A DNA stretch of 12,886 nt. Source: Miltoncostaeaceae bacterium (lineage in GTDB: Bacteria; Actinomycetota; Thermoleophilia; Miltoncostaeales; Miltoncostaeaceae). The notes beneath the pieces were generated by a model that had not been told where the DNA came from, did not search any database, and saw only the letters and a program-made list of their open reading frames with translations. Location: contig JAUVQP010000023.1 in the NCBI GenBank assembly GCA_030598075.1, positions 1 through 12,886 of the forward strand, written 5' to 3'. Below are positions 6,051 through 12,886 of the stretch, piece after piece. The first letter of the stretch is position 1. Every line of letters begins with the position of its first letter. Made by a program: the position numbers and the translations under genes.

Positions 6051-7016
6051 ATGGCCTCGTCGGACGCCCAGCTCGCAGCGGAGATCCTGGGGCATGAGGT
6101 CGCGCTGACCCTGCCCGCCCGCGAGGGCCTTCTGCTCGTGGCGGCCTCCGTGGCGGGCGACCCCCCGCGCGTCCGGGCGGCGTGGATCGACCCCGACGAG
6201 CGGTGTATCGTCGCGCGGATCGCCTGTCCGCCCGGCCGTCCGAGCCGCTGGCGTCCCGTCGTGGCGTCGTCGGTTGTGCTCAGCGGTCCCCATAGCCCGA
6301 GCGACCGGCTGCTGCTGGCCCGGTCGGCGCATGAGGCGCGCGCGATTCGTCCTCATCTGGCCGGCGAGGAGGACGAGCGGCGCCCGACCGCGGTGGGCGC
6401 CGATGGGCTGTCCATCGTGCGGCTGCCGCCCGAGGGCGTGGTGCTCGACGTGGACGCCCTCGATCGCCGGGGCGAGCCGATCGGGCGGCTCGTGCGAGCC
6501 GGCATCGCCGAGCTTCGGACCGACGGCGGCACGGTCAGCGGTCGCCTGGGAGCCTCTCACGGCATGGGTGCCGGCATCGGCCGTGGACGGTGGGCCCCGA
6601 GCCTCCCGACGGCGGCCTTCGAGATCGGTTACCAGCCGTGGCTGCCGGCGTGGGTGCCCGAGGGACTGTCCCGGCAATCGCCCCGCGTGGAGCCGGACGT
6701 CGCCTATCCGGCCGCGCCGCCGGCGGTGATCGTGACGTGGTCCGGCGGCGGCGCCCGCGTCCTCCTTCGGCAGACACCGTCCCCGCTCGCGAGCCCGGAC
6801 ACCGGCGGCTCTCGGGCGCGCGAGGTCGACGTCGCCGGGGTGCGGGGCGTGCTGCGCGGCCGGCGGCTGGTGACCCTCGTCTGGGAGACGCCGGATCGGG
6901 CCTTCGGTCTCCAGGTCCGCGGGCTGGAGAGGGGCGAGGAGATCGCGCTGCGGGTGGCGCGCTCGGTGAGGCCCGAGAACCTCCCGGAACCCCAGGGTGC
7001 CGAGCCCTCGCCCTAG
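6051..7016 (+). CDS. Hypothetical protein with DUF4367-like C-terminus
   Basis: A 321-residue protein of unknown function. I see no signal peptide, lipobox or transmembrane segment, so it is probably cytoplasmic. The N-terminal part (1 to about 165) is rich in Arg, Ala and Val with predicted beta segments and no motif I recognise. A Gly-rich linker follows (167-180, HGMGAGIGRG nearby). The C-terminal part (192-306) begins GYQPWLPAWVPEG. It continues with VIVTWSGGGARVLLRQ, then VRGVLRGRRLVTLVWETPD, and a closing amphipathic segment (ALRVARSV). This pattern of 'proline-rich entry, beta-strand on query of a score, G-x-x-G, closing helix' resembles DUF4367/MucB-RseB-type domains of anti-sigma regulators and sporulation proteins. 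That assignment is by eye only. The reading frame is supported by its position between two conserved genes and 22-bp spacing to aroA. Confidence 0.72.
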   Translation: MASSDAQLAAEILGHEVALTLPAREGLLLVAASVAGDPPRVRAAWIDPDERCIVARIACPPGRPSRWRPVVASSVVLSGPHSPSDRLLLARSAHEARAIRPHLAGEEDERRPTAVGADGLSIVRLPPEGVVLDVDALDRRGEPIGRLVRAGIAELRTDGGTVSGRLGASHGMGAGIGRGRWAPSLPTAAFEIGYQPWLPAWVPEGLSRQSPRVEPDVAYPAAPPAVIVTWSGGGARVLLRQTPSPLASPDTGGSRAREVDVAGVRGVLRGRRLVTLVWETPDRAFGLQVRGLERGEEIALRVARSVRPENLPEPQGAEPSP

Positions 7017-7024
7017 CTCGCCGG

Positions 7025-7030
7025 TAGCCT
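7025..7030 (+). promoter_or_regulatory. Possible -10 box before aroA
   Basis: TAGCCT fits TANNNT and ends eight bases before the ATG at 7039, so transcription could begin at or 1-2 bases before the start codon. No ribosome site is seen. The hexamer lies just after the stop codon of the preceding gene, so aroA could be expressed both by read-through and from this site. Confidence 0.27.
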
Positions 7031-7038
7031 CTTTGCCG

Positions 7039-8352
7039 ATGCCCTCCCTTCGCGTTCCGCCCGCCGCCTCCCTCGCCGGCGAGATCATGGCCCCGGCCGA
7101 CAAGTCGATCACCCATCGGGCGCTCCTGCTCGCGGCGGTCTCCGACCGATCTGTCCGTGTCGATGCCACGCTCGACGCCGAGGACACGCAGTCGACCGTC
7201 GGCGCGGTGCAGCGTTGTGGGGTCGAGGTGTCCGGCGAGCTGGGCGGGTCGTTGGAGGTCGCGGGCGTGGGCCTGCGGGGCCTCAGGCCTCCGCCGGCCA
7301 TCGATTGCGGCAACGCCGGCACCCTCATGCGCCTTCTGCCCGCCCTGCTCGCCGGGCAGTCGGCGGACCATTGCGTGCTCGACGGCGACGACTCGCTTCG
7401 CCGGCGTCCCATGGACCGCGTGGCCCGTCCGCTGCGGGCCATGGGGGCCGGCGTCTTCACGGCCCCCGGGGGGACGCCTCCGCTCGTCGTGGACTGCCGC
7501 CAGAGGCTGGTGGGATGCCGGCACGAGCTTCCCGTCGCTAGCGCGCAGGTCAAGAGCTGCCTCCTGCTCGCCGGCCTCTACGCCGAGGGCGAGACCTGGG
7601 TGGTGGAGCCCGCACCGTCGCGCGATCACACCGAGCGCCTCCTCGAGGCCGCCGGCGTGCCGCTGCTACGGGACGGAGACGCCGTCGGCGTGCGGGGTCC
7701 GGCGGAGGGCCTCGGCCTCCCCGACATGGAGGTGCCGCGCGACTTCTCTTCCGCGGCCCCGCTGATCGTGGCGGGCGTTCTGCGGGGAGATCCGGCCGTG
7801 CGCTTGCCGGGCGTCAACCTCAATGCGCGCCGCACGGGACTGCTGGCCGTCCTGGAGCGCATGGGCGCAGCGGTCACCGTCGAGGACCGACGCCACCTTG
7901 GGGGCGGGGGAGAGCCGGTCGGGACGATCGTCGCCCGGCGGGCGACCACCCTCCACGCCACCGAGATCGTCGCCCACGAGGTGCCGTCCCTGATCGACGA
8001 GTTGCCGCTCGTGGCGCTCCTCGGGGCGTTCGCGGCGGGGCGCACCGTGGTGCGTGGGGCCTCCGAGCTTCGAGTCAAGGAGAGCGATCGCATCGCCACC
8101 GTCGTCGCGGTCCTGCGCGCCCTCGGCGCCACCATCGAGGAGCGGGAGGATGGCTTCGAGGTCGAGGGTCACCCCAGCCTCCGAGGAGGGGAGGCCGACG
8201 CGGCGGGCGATCACCGGCTCGCGATGCTCGGCGCCGTCGCCGGCTTGGCGAGCGAGACCGGCGTCGTGGTGAGCGGCTTCGAGGCCGTCGGCGTCTCCTA
8301 CCCCGGGTTCGGTCGCGACCTCGCTGCGCTGGCGTCCGAGGGTGCAGCATGA
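7039..8352 (+). CDS. aroA: EPSP synthase (3-phosphoshikimate 1-carboxyvinyltransferase)
   Basis: Transfers the enolpyruvyl group of PEP to shikimate-3-phosphate, the sixth step of the shikimate pathway. With the ATG at 7039 the protein is 437 residues, normal for the family. The GTG at 6997 would add 14 non-conserved residues and overlap the previous gene. Motifs in order: PADKSITHRALLLA (19-32, Lys22), DCGNAGTLMRLL (89-100), DGDDSLRRRPMDRV (115-128), VASAQVKSCLLLAGL (166-180), VPRDFSSAAPL (232-242), IDELPLVALL (319-328, Asp320), ELRVKESDRIA (343-353), and GDHRLAM (390-396). The GNAGT loop keeps the small Gly that in known enzymes goes with glyphosate sensitivity. The stop overlaps the cmk start (ATGA), so the two are probably translationally coupled. 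aroF and tyrA are on the same strand upstream, separated by the hydrolase and the unknown gene. Confidence 0.96.
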   Translation: MPSLRVPPAASLAGEIMAPADKSITHRALLLAAVSDRSVRVDATLDAEDTQSTVGAVQRCGVEVSGELGGSLEVAGVGLRGLRPPPAIDCGNAGTLMRLLPALLAGQSADHCVLDGDDSLRRRPMDRVARPLRAMGAGVFTAPGGTPPLVVDCRQRLVGCRHELPVASAQVKSCLLLAGLYAEGETWVVEPAPSRDHTERLLEAAGVPLLRDGDAVGVRGPAEGLGLPDMEVPRDFSSAAPLIVAGVLRGDPAVRLPGVNLNARRTGLLAVLERMGAAVTVEDRRHLGGGGEPVGTIVARRATTLHATEIVAHEVPSLIDELPLVALLGAFAAGRTVVRGASELRVKESDRIATVVAVLRALGATIEEREDGFEVEGHPSLRGGEADAAGDHRLAMLGAVAGLASETGVVVSGFEAVGVSYPGFGRDLAALASEGAA

Positions 8353-9023
8353 TCGTCGCGATCGACGGTCCGGCCGGAGCCGGAAAGAGCTCCGTCGCGC
8401 GGGGGCTCGCGGCCCGGCTCGGGATCGGGTACCTGGACACCGGCGCGATGTACCGGGCGCTCACGCTGCTCGCGGCGCGACGCGACGTCGATCCCGACGA
8501 CGGCGCGTCGCTGGCGTCGCTCGCCCGGGACCACCCGGTGACGTTCTTGGACTCCTCCGCGGGGCGGCGCGTCTGCGTCGATGGCGAGGACGTCACGGAC
8601 GCCATTCGAGCTCCCGAGATCAGCGCGAGCGTCTCCGTCGTGGCGACGCATCGCGACGTGCGAGCGGTCATGGTCTCGGCCCAGCGACGCGCTCTCAGCT
8701 CCGGCGACTGGGTCGTCGAGGGCCGGGACATCGGGAGCAACGTCTGCCCGGGCGCCGACGTGAAGATCTTTCTCACGGCCTCCGACCGCGAGCGCGCCCG
8801 GCGCCGGCGGGGCGAACTGGCCGCGTGGGGGATCGTCGGCGACGAGAGCGAGGTACTCGGCGACCTGCGGTGGCGCGACCGGCTCGACAGCGAGCGCGAG
8901 CAGGATCCGCTGGTCGTGCCCGAGGACGCGGTGGTGATCGACTCCACGGCCCTCCCTCTGGACGAGGTCGTCGCGACGATCGCGCGGGTGGTGGGCGACA
9001 TGACCGCGGCTGCCCGTGAGTGA
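8349..9023 (+). CDS. cmk: Cytidylate kinase
   Basis: Phosphorylates CMP and dCMP with ATP, recycling CMP released from CDP-lipid and RNA turnover. The 224-residue protein has the P-loop DGPAGAGKSS (6-15), YLDTGAMYRALT (28-39), and VVEGRDIGSNV (122-132). The basic lid region has RARRRRGEL (148-157), and the CMP-binding element is WRDRLDSEREQDPL (175-188). All are standard for bacterial Cmk. GAGGG lies 6 bases before the ATG, and the ATG overlaps the aroA stop by four bases. Its own stop overlaps the plsC GTG by eight bases. The aroA-cmk neighbourhood is widely conserved in bacteria. Confidence 0.96.
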   Translation: MIVAIDGPAGAGKSSVARGLAARLGIGYLDTGAMYRALTLLAARRDVDPDDGASLASLARDHPVTFLDSSAGRRVCVDGEDVTDAIRAPEISASVSVVATHRDVRAVMVSAQRRALSSGDWVVEGRDIGSNVCPGADVKIFLTASDRERARRRRGELAAWGIVGDESEVLGDLRWRDRLDSEREQDPLVVPEDAVVIDSTALPLDEVVATIARVVGDMTAAARE

Positions 9024-9663
9024 GCTGCCGCGCTACACGACGCCGTGGTTCTTCGCCGCCCAGGCGGTGTGCGTGCCCCCGGTACGGCTGCTCATGCGCA
9101 TGCGCCAGTCCGGCAGGGAGAACCTCCGCGGCGACGGCGCGCTGCTCGTCGCCTGCAACCACATCTGCGAGATCGATCCGCCCGCCGTGGGCGTGGCGGC
9201 GCTGCCCAGCAAGCTCTTTTACATGGCGAAGGCGGAGCTCTTCGAGATCCCCGTCATCGGTCGACTCCTGCCCCACGTCGGCACGTACCCCGTGCGCCGG
9301 GGGGAGGCCGACCGCACGTCGTTTCGCATCTCCCGCGGGATCCTCGAGCGCGGCGACGCGCTGCTCGTCTTTCCCGAGGGAACGCGCAGCGCAGACGGTC
9401 GCCTTCGCGCCGCGCAGCCCGGTGCCGGTGCCCTCGCGCTGGCGGAGGGCGTCCGGGTGGTGCCCACCGCCATCTGGGGAAGCCGGCGCCCCTTCGGGCC
9501 GATCCGCATCGTCTTCGGGGAGCCGATCGACCTCACCGGCACCGACGGCGACTCGCGGTCGGTGCGCGCTCGGAGGGCCGCGGACGCGATCATGGCCGAG
9601 ATCGCGGCGCTCCTGCCGCGCGTCGGTGGGCCCGCCCAGCCGCCGCCCACGATCGATGCCTGA
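9016..9663 (+). CDS. plsC: 1-acyl-glycerol-3-phosphate acyltransferase
   Basis: Membrane-associated acyltransferase that converts lysophosphatidate to phosphatidate. The 215-residue length is usual. Motif I is NHICEIDPP (48-56, HX4D with His49 and Asp54); the residue three after His is Glu where Ser or another small residue is more common. Motif II is THVGT-like: VGTYPVRRGEAD (88-99). Motif III is VFPEGTRS (118-125). Motif IV is VVPTAIWG (148-155). An N-terminal amphipathic or weakly hydrophobic stretch (9-28) may mediate membrane contact. The start is GTG within the cmk end, with no ribosome site, implying coupled translation. Position between cmk and der is typical. A 1-acyl-G3P substrate is the family default, but other lysolipids cannot be excluded. 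Confidence 0.9.
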   Translation: MSELPRYTTPWFFAAQAVCVPPVRLLMRMRQSGRENLRGDGALLVACNHICEIDPPAVGVAALPSKLFYMAKAELFEIPVIGRLLPHVGTYPVRRGEADRTSFRISRGILERGDALLVFPEGTRSADGRLRAAQPGAGALALAEGVRVVPTAIWGSRRPFGPIRIVFGEPIDLTGTDGDSRSVRARRAADAIMAEIAALLPRVGGPAQPPPTIDA

Positions 9664-9706
9664 CCGCCGCCGGCGCCCCTGGCGACCACCTCGGGAGGGC
9701 ACCACG

Positions 9707-11026
9707 GTGCGACCCGACCAGCCCACGGTGGCCATCGTGGGCTTTCCGAACGTCGGGAAGTCGACGCTCTTCAATCGGCTGGCCGGCCGCCGCGAAGCCG
9801 TCGTGGATCCCGCGCCGGGCGTCACCCGAGATCGGCGCGTGGTTGGCACCGACTGGAACGGCCGCGCATTTCAGCTCGTCGACACGGGGGGGTTCGACGC
9901 CGCCGACGACTCGGACGTCGGGCGCAAGGTCGCCGACCAGGCGGCGCGCGCCGCCGCGGAGGCGGATCTCGTGCTGCTCGTACTCGACGCGACGATCGCG
10001 CCGACTCCGGGCGACCTCGATCTCGTGGAGCGGCTCCGTCGCGAGCGCTCCCGCGTGATGCTGGTTGCCAACAAGTGCGATGGGCCCGGCGTCGCGCTTG
10101 CCGCGCACAACCTCGCGTCCCTGGGTCTCGGAGAGGTGATCCCGGTCTCCGGAATACACGGCCTCGGTGTGGGCGACCTGCTCGACATCATCGTCCAGCG
10201 TCTCCCCGAGGCGCCGCCGTCCGAGGCGCTGGCGGATGCGCCAGAGGCCGATCGCCCGCCGGCCATCTGCATCGTGGGCCGCCCGAACGTCGGCAAGAGC
10301 TCGCTGCTCAACGCGCTGCTCGGGACCGAGCGCGCCGTCGTCCACCACGAGCCGGGAACGACCCGTGATCCCGTCGACACGCTGCTCGACGTCGACGGGC
10401 GCCGGATCGCGCTCATCGACACCGCGGGGCTGCGTCGGCGCGGGCGCTCGGCCCAGGTCGAACGGGCCAGCCAGGGACGCACGATCGAGGCGGCCCGTCG
10501 CAGCGATGTCGCCCTCTGTGTCGCCGATGCCACGGAGGGAATCACGGAGGCCGATCTCGCGGCCCTCGATCAGGCCATTCGCACGGGGTGCGGCAGCGTG
10601 GTCGCGCTCAACAAGTGGGACCTCGCGCAGCCCGGCCTCGACGACCTCCGCGGACGCCTTCACGCGAAGTCGCGCCAGCGTCCCGCGCTGGAGATCTGCT
10701 CCGCGGTCACCGGTGAGGGGCTGCATCGCCTGATCCCCGCCTGCCTGCGCGTCTACGAGCGGGGCAGGGCGCGGATCCCGACCCATCAACTCAACGAGTT
10801 CCTCCGCGAGCTCGGGGACGCGCGCCCCGGCCCACGTCGCGGGACCCGCAGGCTCTCGCTGCGCCACCTGGTGCAGACCGCCGAAGGGCCGCCGCGCTTC
10901 CGTCTCGAGGTCAACGACCCGACCCTGATGACCCGCGACTACGGGTACTGGATCGAGAACCGGCTCAGGGACCGCTTCGACCTCGCGGGCACGCCCGTGG
11001 ACATCGACGTGCGAGCACGCGGGTGA
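9707..11026 (+). CDS. der: Ribosome biogenesis GTPase Der (EngA)
   Basis: Tandem GTPase needed for late assembly of the 50S ribosomal subunit. With the GTG at 9707 the protein is 439 residues. First G domain: GFPNVGKST (12-20), PGVTRD (37-42), DTGG (59-62), NKCD (122-125). Second G domain: GRPNVGKSS (191-199), PGTTRD (216-221), DTAG (238-241), NKWD (302-305). The C-terminal KH-like domain covers about 356-439 (VNDPTLMTRDYGYWIENRLRD region). The GTG is preferred because GGGAGGG lies a few bases upstream and Val-Ala-Ile-Val-Gly starts close to the N-terminus, as in the family. An in-frame ATG at 9656, overlapping the plsC end, would add a very basic 17-residue leader (MPDRRRRPWR...). The stop overlaps the gpsA GTG by four bases. 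Confidence 0.96.
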   Translation: MRPDQPTVAIVGFPNVGKSTLFNRLAGRREAVVDPAPGVTRDRRVVGTDWNGRAFQLVDTGGFDAADDSDVGRKVADQAARAAAEADLVLLVLDATIAPTPGDLDLVERLRRERSRVMLVANKCDGPGVALAAHNLASLGLGEVIPVSGIHGLGVGDLLDIIVQRLPEAPPSEALADAPEADRPPAICIVGRPNVGKSSLLNALLGTERAVVHHEPGTTRDPVDTLLDVDGRRIALIDTAGLRRRGRSAQVERASQGRTIEAARRSDVALCVADATEGITEADLAALDQAIRTGCGSVVALNKWDLAQPGLDDLRGRLHAKSRQRPALEICSAVTGEGLHRLIPACLRVYERGRARIPTHQLNEFLRELGDARPGPRRGTRRLSLRHLVQTAEGPPRFRLEVNDPTLMTRDYGYWIENRLRDRFDLAGTPVDIDVRARG

Positions 11027-12012
11027 TCGCGGTGATCGGAGGCGGGTCGTGGGGAACGGCGCTCGCCCGCCTGGCAGGATCGGCCGGCCGGCGGACGCTC
11101 CTCGTGTGCCGCACGGCGGAGCAGGCGCGGCGCAGCGCCAAGGAGCGCCGGGCTGTGGGCTACCTGCGGGGCATCGCGCTGCCCGACGCTGTCGAGGTCT
11201 CCTGTCTGGACGACGTCGGCCGTCTCGACGATGCCGAACTCGTCGTCCTGGCCGTGCCCACGCGCGGCCTGCACGATGCCGGCGAGTGGCTCGCCGAGCG
11301 GCTCTCACCGCAGGCGCCGCTGCTGTCGTTGATGAAGGGGCTCGATCCGGCGAGCGGCCGGCGCCTCTCCGAGGCCTGGCAGGCCGCCTTGCCGTTTCCC
11401 GTCCGCTTCAGCGTGCTGAGCGGCCCGAACCATGCCGAGGAGGTCGCCGCGGACCAGCCCACCGCGACCGTCGTGGCGGGCGATCCGGACCTCTGCAACA
11501 CCGTGCAGCGCCTGCTCGGAGGACCGCGCTTCCGGGTCTATGTCAACTCGGATCTGGTCGGCGTCGAGCTCTGCGGGGCGGCCAAGAACGTCATCGCCGT
11601 CGCGGCCGGGATGAGCGACGGCATGGGAGCAGGAGACAACGCCAAGGCCAGCTTGATCACCCGCGGTCTTGCCGAGATGACCCGCCTCGGGGTGACGTGC
11701 GGCGCCCGGGACCAGACCTTTCGCGGCCTGGCGGGCATGGGCGATCTGGTGGCCACCTGCACCAGCCCCCACAGCCGCAATCGGCGAGCCGGCGAGCTGA
11801 TCGTCGAAGGGCTCCCCACGGATCGCATCGAGGAGCGCATCGGGCAGGTCGCCGAAGGGCTCTGGACGGTGCGCGCCCTTCTCGATCTCGCCGGGCGGGT
11901 GGGCGTCGAGCTCCCGATCTCGCAACAGGTTGCGGCGGCTGCGTTCGAGGGTCGTCCGGTTCAGGAGTGCATGGAGGCCCTCATGGCCCGCGCTCCGGCG
12001 GCCGAGGAGTAG
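11023..12012 (+). CDS. gpsA: Glycerol-3-phosphate dehydrogenase [NAD(P)+]
   Basis: Reduces dihydroxyacetone phosphate to sn-glycerol-3-phosphate, the backbone for phospholipids. The 329-residue protein has an N-terminal Rossmann site IGGGSWGTALA (5-15). It continues with LMKGLD (103-108, Lys105), LSGPNHAEEVA (132-142), and the catalytic lysine motif CGAAKNVIAVAAGMSDG (184-200, Lys188). DNAKASLITRGLAEM (205-219) and GLAGMGDLVATCTSPHSRN (235-253) complete the substrate domain. Start is GTG in the GTGA overlap with der, without a ribosome site, so translation is probably coupled. Together with plsC two genes upstream it places two phospholipid-precursor steps in one transcript. A strong hairpin begins six bases after its stop. 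Confidence 0.96.
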   Translation: MIAVIGGGSWGTALARLAGSAGRRTLLVCRTAEQARRSAKERRAVGYLRGIALPDAVEVSCLDDVGRLDDAELVVLAVPTRGLHDAGEWLAERLSPQAPLLSLMKGLDPASGRRLSEAWQAALPFPVRFSVLSGPNHAEEVAADQPTATVVAGDPDLCNTVQRLLGGPRFRVYVNSDLVGVELCGAAKNVIAVAAGMSDGMGAGDNAKASLITRGLAEMTRLGVTCGARDQTFRGLAGMGDLVATCTSPHSRNRRAGELIVEGLPTDRIEERIGQVAEGLWTVRALLDLAGRVGVELPISQQVAAAAFEGRPVQECMEALMARAPAAEE

Positions 12013-12018
12013 CCGCCG

Positions 12019-12057
12019 CCGCCCGTCCTTCGGCCCGCTTCGAGAGGGGACGGGCGG
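12019..12057 (+). terminator. GC-rich hairpin after gpsA
   Basis: CCGCCCGTCC (12019-12028) pairs perfectly with GGACGGGCGG (12048-12057), a 10-bp stem that two G-U pairs can extend into the loop. It lies just after the gpsA stop and just before the likely promoter of the next gene, the right place for the end of the aroA-gpsA transcript. There is no U-run, as is common for hairpin terminators in high-GC Actinomycetota, so termination efficiency cannot be judged. Confidence 0.55.
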
Positions 12058-12066
12058 GGCCGCTGC

Positions 12067-12072
12067 TAGTGT
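12067..12072 (+). promoter_or_regulatory. Candidate -10 box for the lipoprotein gene
   Basis: TAGTGT fits TANNNT and lies 38 bases before the ATG at 12111, directly after the gpsA terminator hairpin. It would give a leader of about 32 bases that includes the GGAGG ribosome site (12096-12100). No -35 box can be named because the region is occupied by the hairpin. Confidence 0.33.
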
Positions 12073-12110
12073 CGCCCGAAGTTCCCGACCCTCGCGGAGG
12101 TCCGTTGCCC

Positions 12111-12886
12111 ATGCACCCTGTTCGCATCCGTCGCCGCGTCGCGCTCAGGTCGTCGGTGGCCATCGGCGCGACGGCCGTCGTGTTGCTTGCGGCCGCCTGC
12201 GGTAGCGACGACAAGAGCGGTGGCGAGTCGGCGGCCGCGAGGTACATCCCGGCCGGCGCCCCGTTCTTCTTCGAGATGAGCACGGACTTCGAGGGCGAGC
12301 AATGGACCGTGGGCCAAGCGCTCGTGCGGCGCTTTCCCTCAGCTCCCGACGAGGGCATCGAGGACCTACTCCAGGAGAGCCTGGCCGAGCAGGGCGTCGA
12401 CTACGCCACCCAGGTGCGGCCGCTCTTGGGCAAGCGGGCGGCCATCGCGGCGCTCAGCGCCCCGGAGGTCCCAACCTCGCTCAGCGTCGACGCGGCGGCG
12501 CCCGACGTCGGCGATTCCGAGGTCGTCGCCGTGATCGAGCTGGCCGACGGGGCGGAGGAGGCCGCCGTCGACCTGATCACGGGGGACGCCGGAGGCGTTT
12601 CCGCCGGCGAGCACCGCGGGGTCGCCGTCTACCGCAGCAGCAGCGCGGACACCTGGGTCGCGGTCACCGACGGCTATCTCATCGTGGCGTCCAGCGAGGA
12701 GGCGCTGAGGAAGGCGCTCGACGCCGGCGAGGACGGCGGAGAGGCAGCGTTGGCCGGCAGCTCGAGGTTCAACGACGCCCTCGGAAGGCTCTCGGCCGAC
12801 GCGTTCGGCCTCGTGTACATCGACGTCGGCGGTCTCGTCCGGCAGGCGGCGGAGGAGCAGGGCGATCAGCTGCCCGACGTGCCGCA
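12111..12886 (+). CDS. Lipoprotein, DUF3352-like, cut by the window edge
   Basis: The open frame runs off the right edge, giving 258 residues of an unfinished protein. The signal peptide has a basic start (VRIRRR), a hydrophobic stretch, and lipobox LAAAC (Cys30), followed by a Ser/Gly/Asp linker. Downstream are ARYIPAGAPFFFEMS (start of the mature domain), TQVRPLLGKRAAIAAL, a V-V-A-V-I-E-L strand, and TDGYLIVASSEEALRKAL. Next comes SRFNDALGRLSADAFGLVYIDVGGL. This order matches the DUF3352 family as I remember it, in which 'P.d....y...d' and 'lvias..ea...al' blocks repeat; the function is unknown. ATG 12111 is chosen because GGAGG is 10 bases upstream. A TTG at 12105 is in frame but only 4 bases from it. 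It is separated from gpsA by a terminator, so it is likely an independent gene. Confidence 0.82.
   Translation, partial: MHPVRIRRRVALRSSVAIGATAVVLLAAACGSDDKSGGESAAARYIPAGAPFFFEMSTDFEGEQWTVGQALVRRFPSAPDEGIEDLLQESLAEQGVDYATQVRPLLGKRAAIAALSAPEVPTSLSVDAAAPDVGDSEVVAVIELADGAEEAAVDLITGDAGGVSAGEHRGVAVYRSSSADTWVAVTDGYLIVASSEEALRKALDAGEDGGEAALAGSSRFNDALGRLSADAFGLVYIDVGGLVRQAAEEQGDQLPDVP

Noticed and set aside
5883..7553. 556-residue minus-strand open frame
   Set aside because: Antisense to the 6051 gene and aroA, and spans the likely divergent promoter gap; no motif.
9020..9706. Upstream extension of the der frame through plsC
   Set aside because: The extension is out of frame inside plsC, which has all its acyltransferase motifs. 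Der begins at the GTG 9707 or the ATG 9656.
1..12886. Defence system, prophage, transposon or CRISPR array
   Set aside because: No transposase or integrase motif, no direct-repeat/spacer pattern, and no compositional break apart from the short AT-rich left edge. The only tandem repeat is the coding 18-bp array.

Overview
This is a very GC-rich window with actinobacterial character. It has many GTG/TTG starts, few strong Shine-Dalgarno sites, several TANNNT-type -10 boxes directly in front of ATG codons, and lipoproteins with low-complexity acidic tethers. The gene order hisC-aroF-tyrA ... aroA-cmk-plsC-der-gpsA, followed by a DUF3352-like lipoprotein, fits a deep-branching Actinomycetota lineage. 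Thermoleophilia (Solirubrobacter/Gaiella-like) is my best guess, but it rests on remembered gene order, not on a marker gene.

Layout. Positions 1-225 are non-coding and hold an AT-rich block with a candidate leftward terminator and a 16-bp palindrome. At 226-675, on the minus strand, is a small lipoprotein cytochrome c with a seven-fold TTEAEP tether. A 91-bp divergent gap follows. Then comes the plus-strand aromatic amino acid block: hisC-type aminotransferase (767-1879), DAHP synthase (1898-2941), ACT-domain prephenate dehydrogenase (2958-4082) and tryptophanyl-tRNA synthetase (4113-5120). An alpha/beta hydrolase lies convergent to it on the minus strand (5152-5994). It is divergent from an unrecognised 321-residue protein with a DUF4367-like C-terminus (6051-7016).

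The second plus-strand block is tightly packed: aroA (7039-8352), cmk (8349-9023), plsC (9016-9663), der (9707-11026) and gpsA (11023-12012). Three of its junctions overlap. A strong GC-rich hairpin follows gpsA, and a lipoprotein gene (from 12111) runs off the right edge.

How the genes work together. AroF makes DAHP, the entry compound of the shikimate pathway. AroA makes EPSP, the last intermediate before chorismate. TyrA and the HisC-type aminotransferase complete the tyrosine branch (the latter probably also serves Phe or His), and TrpS uses tryptophan. Cmk supplies CDP for nucleotide and phospholipid synthesis. GpsA makes glycerol-3-phosphate and PlsC acylates lysophosphatidate, so both feed membrane phospholipid. 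Der assembles the 50S ribosomal subunit.

Most of the window is housekeeping. I found no defence system, mobile element, CRISPR array or RNA gene. The points most worth a second look are the repeated leaderless-promoter geometry, the hydrolase with Glu where the catalytic His should be, the orphan DUF4367-like protein, the 18-bp repeat in the cytochrome, and the regulatory-looking block at the left edge.
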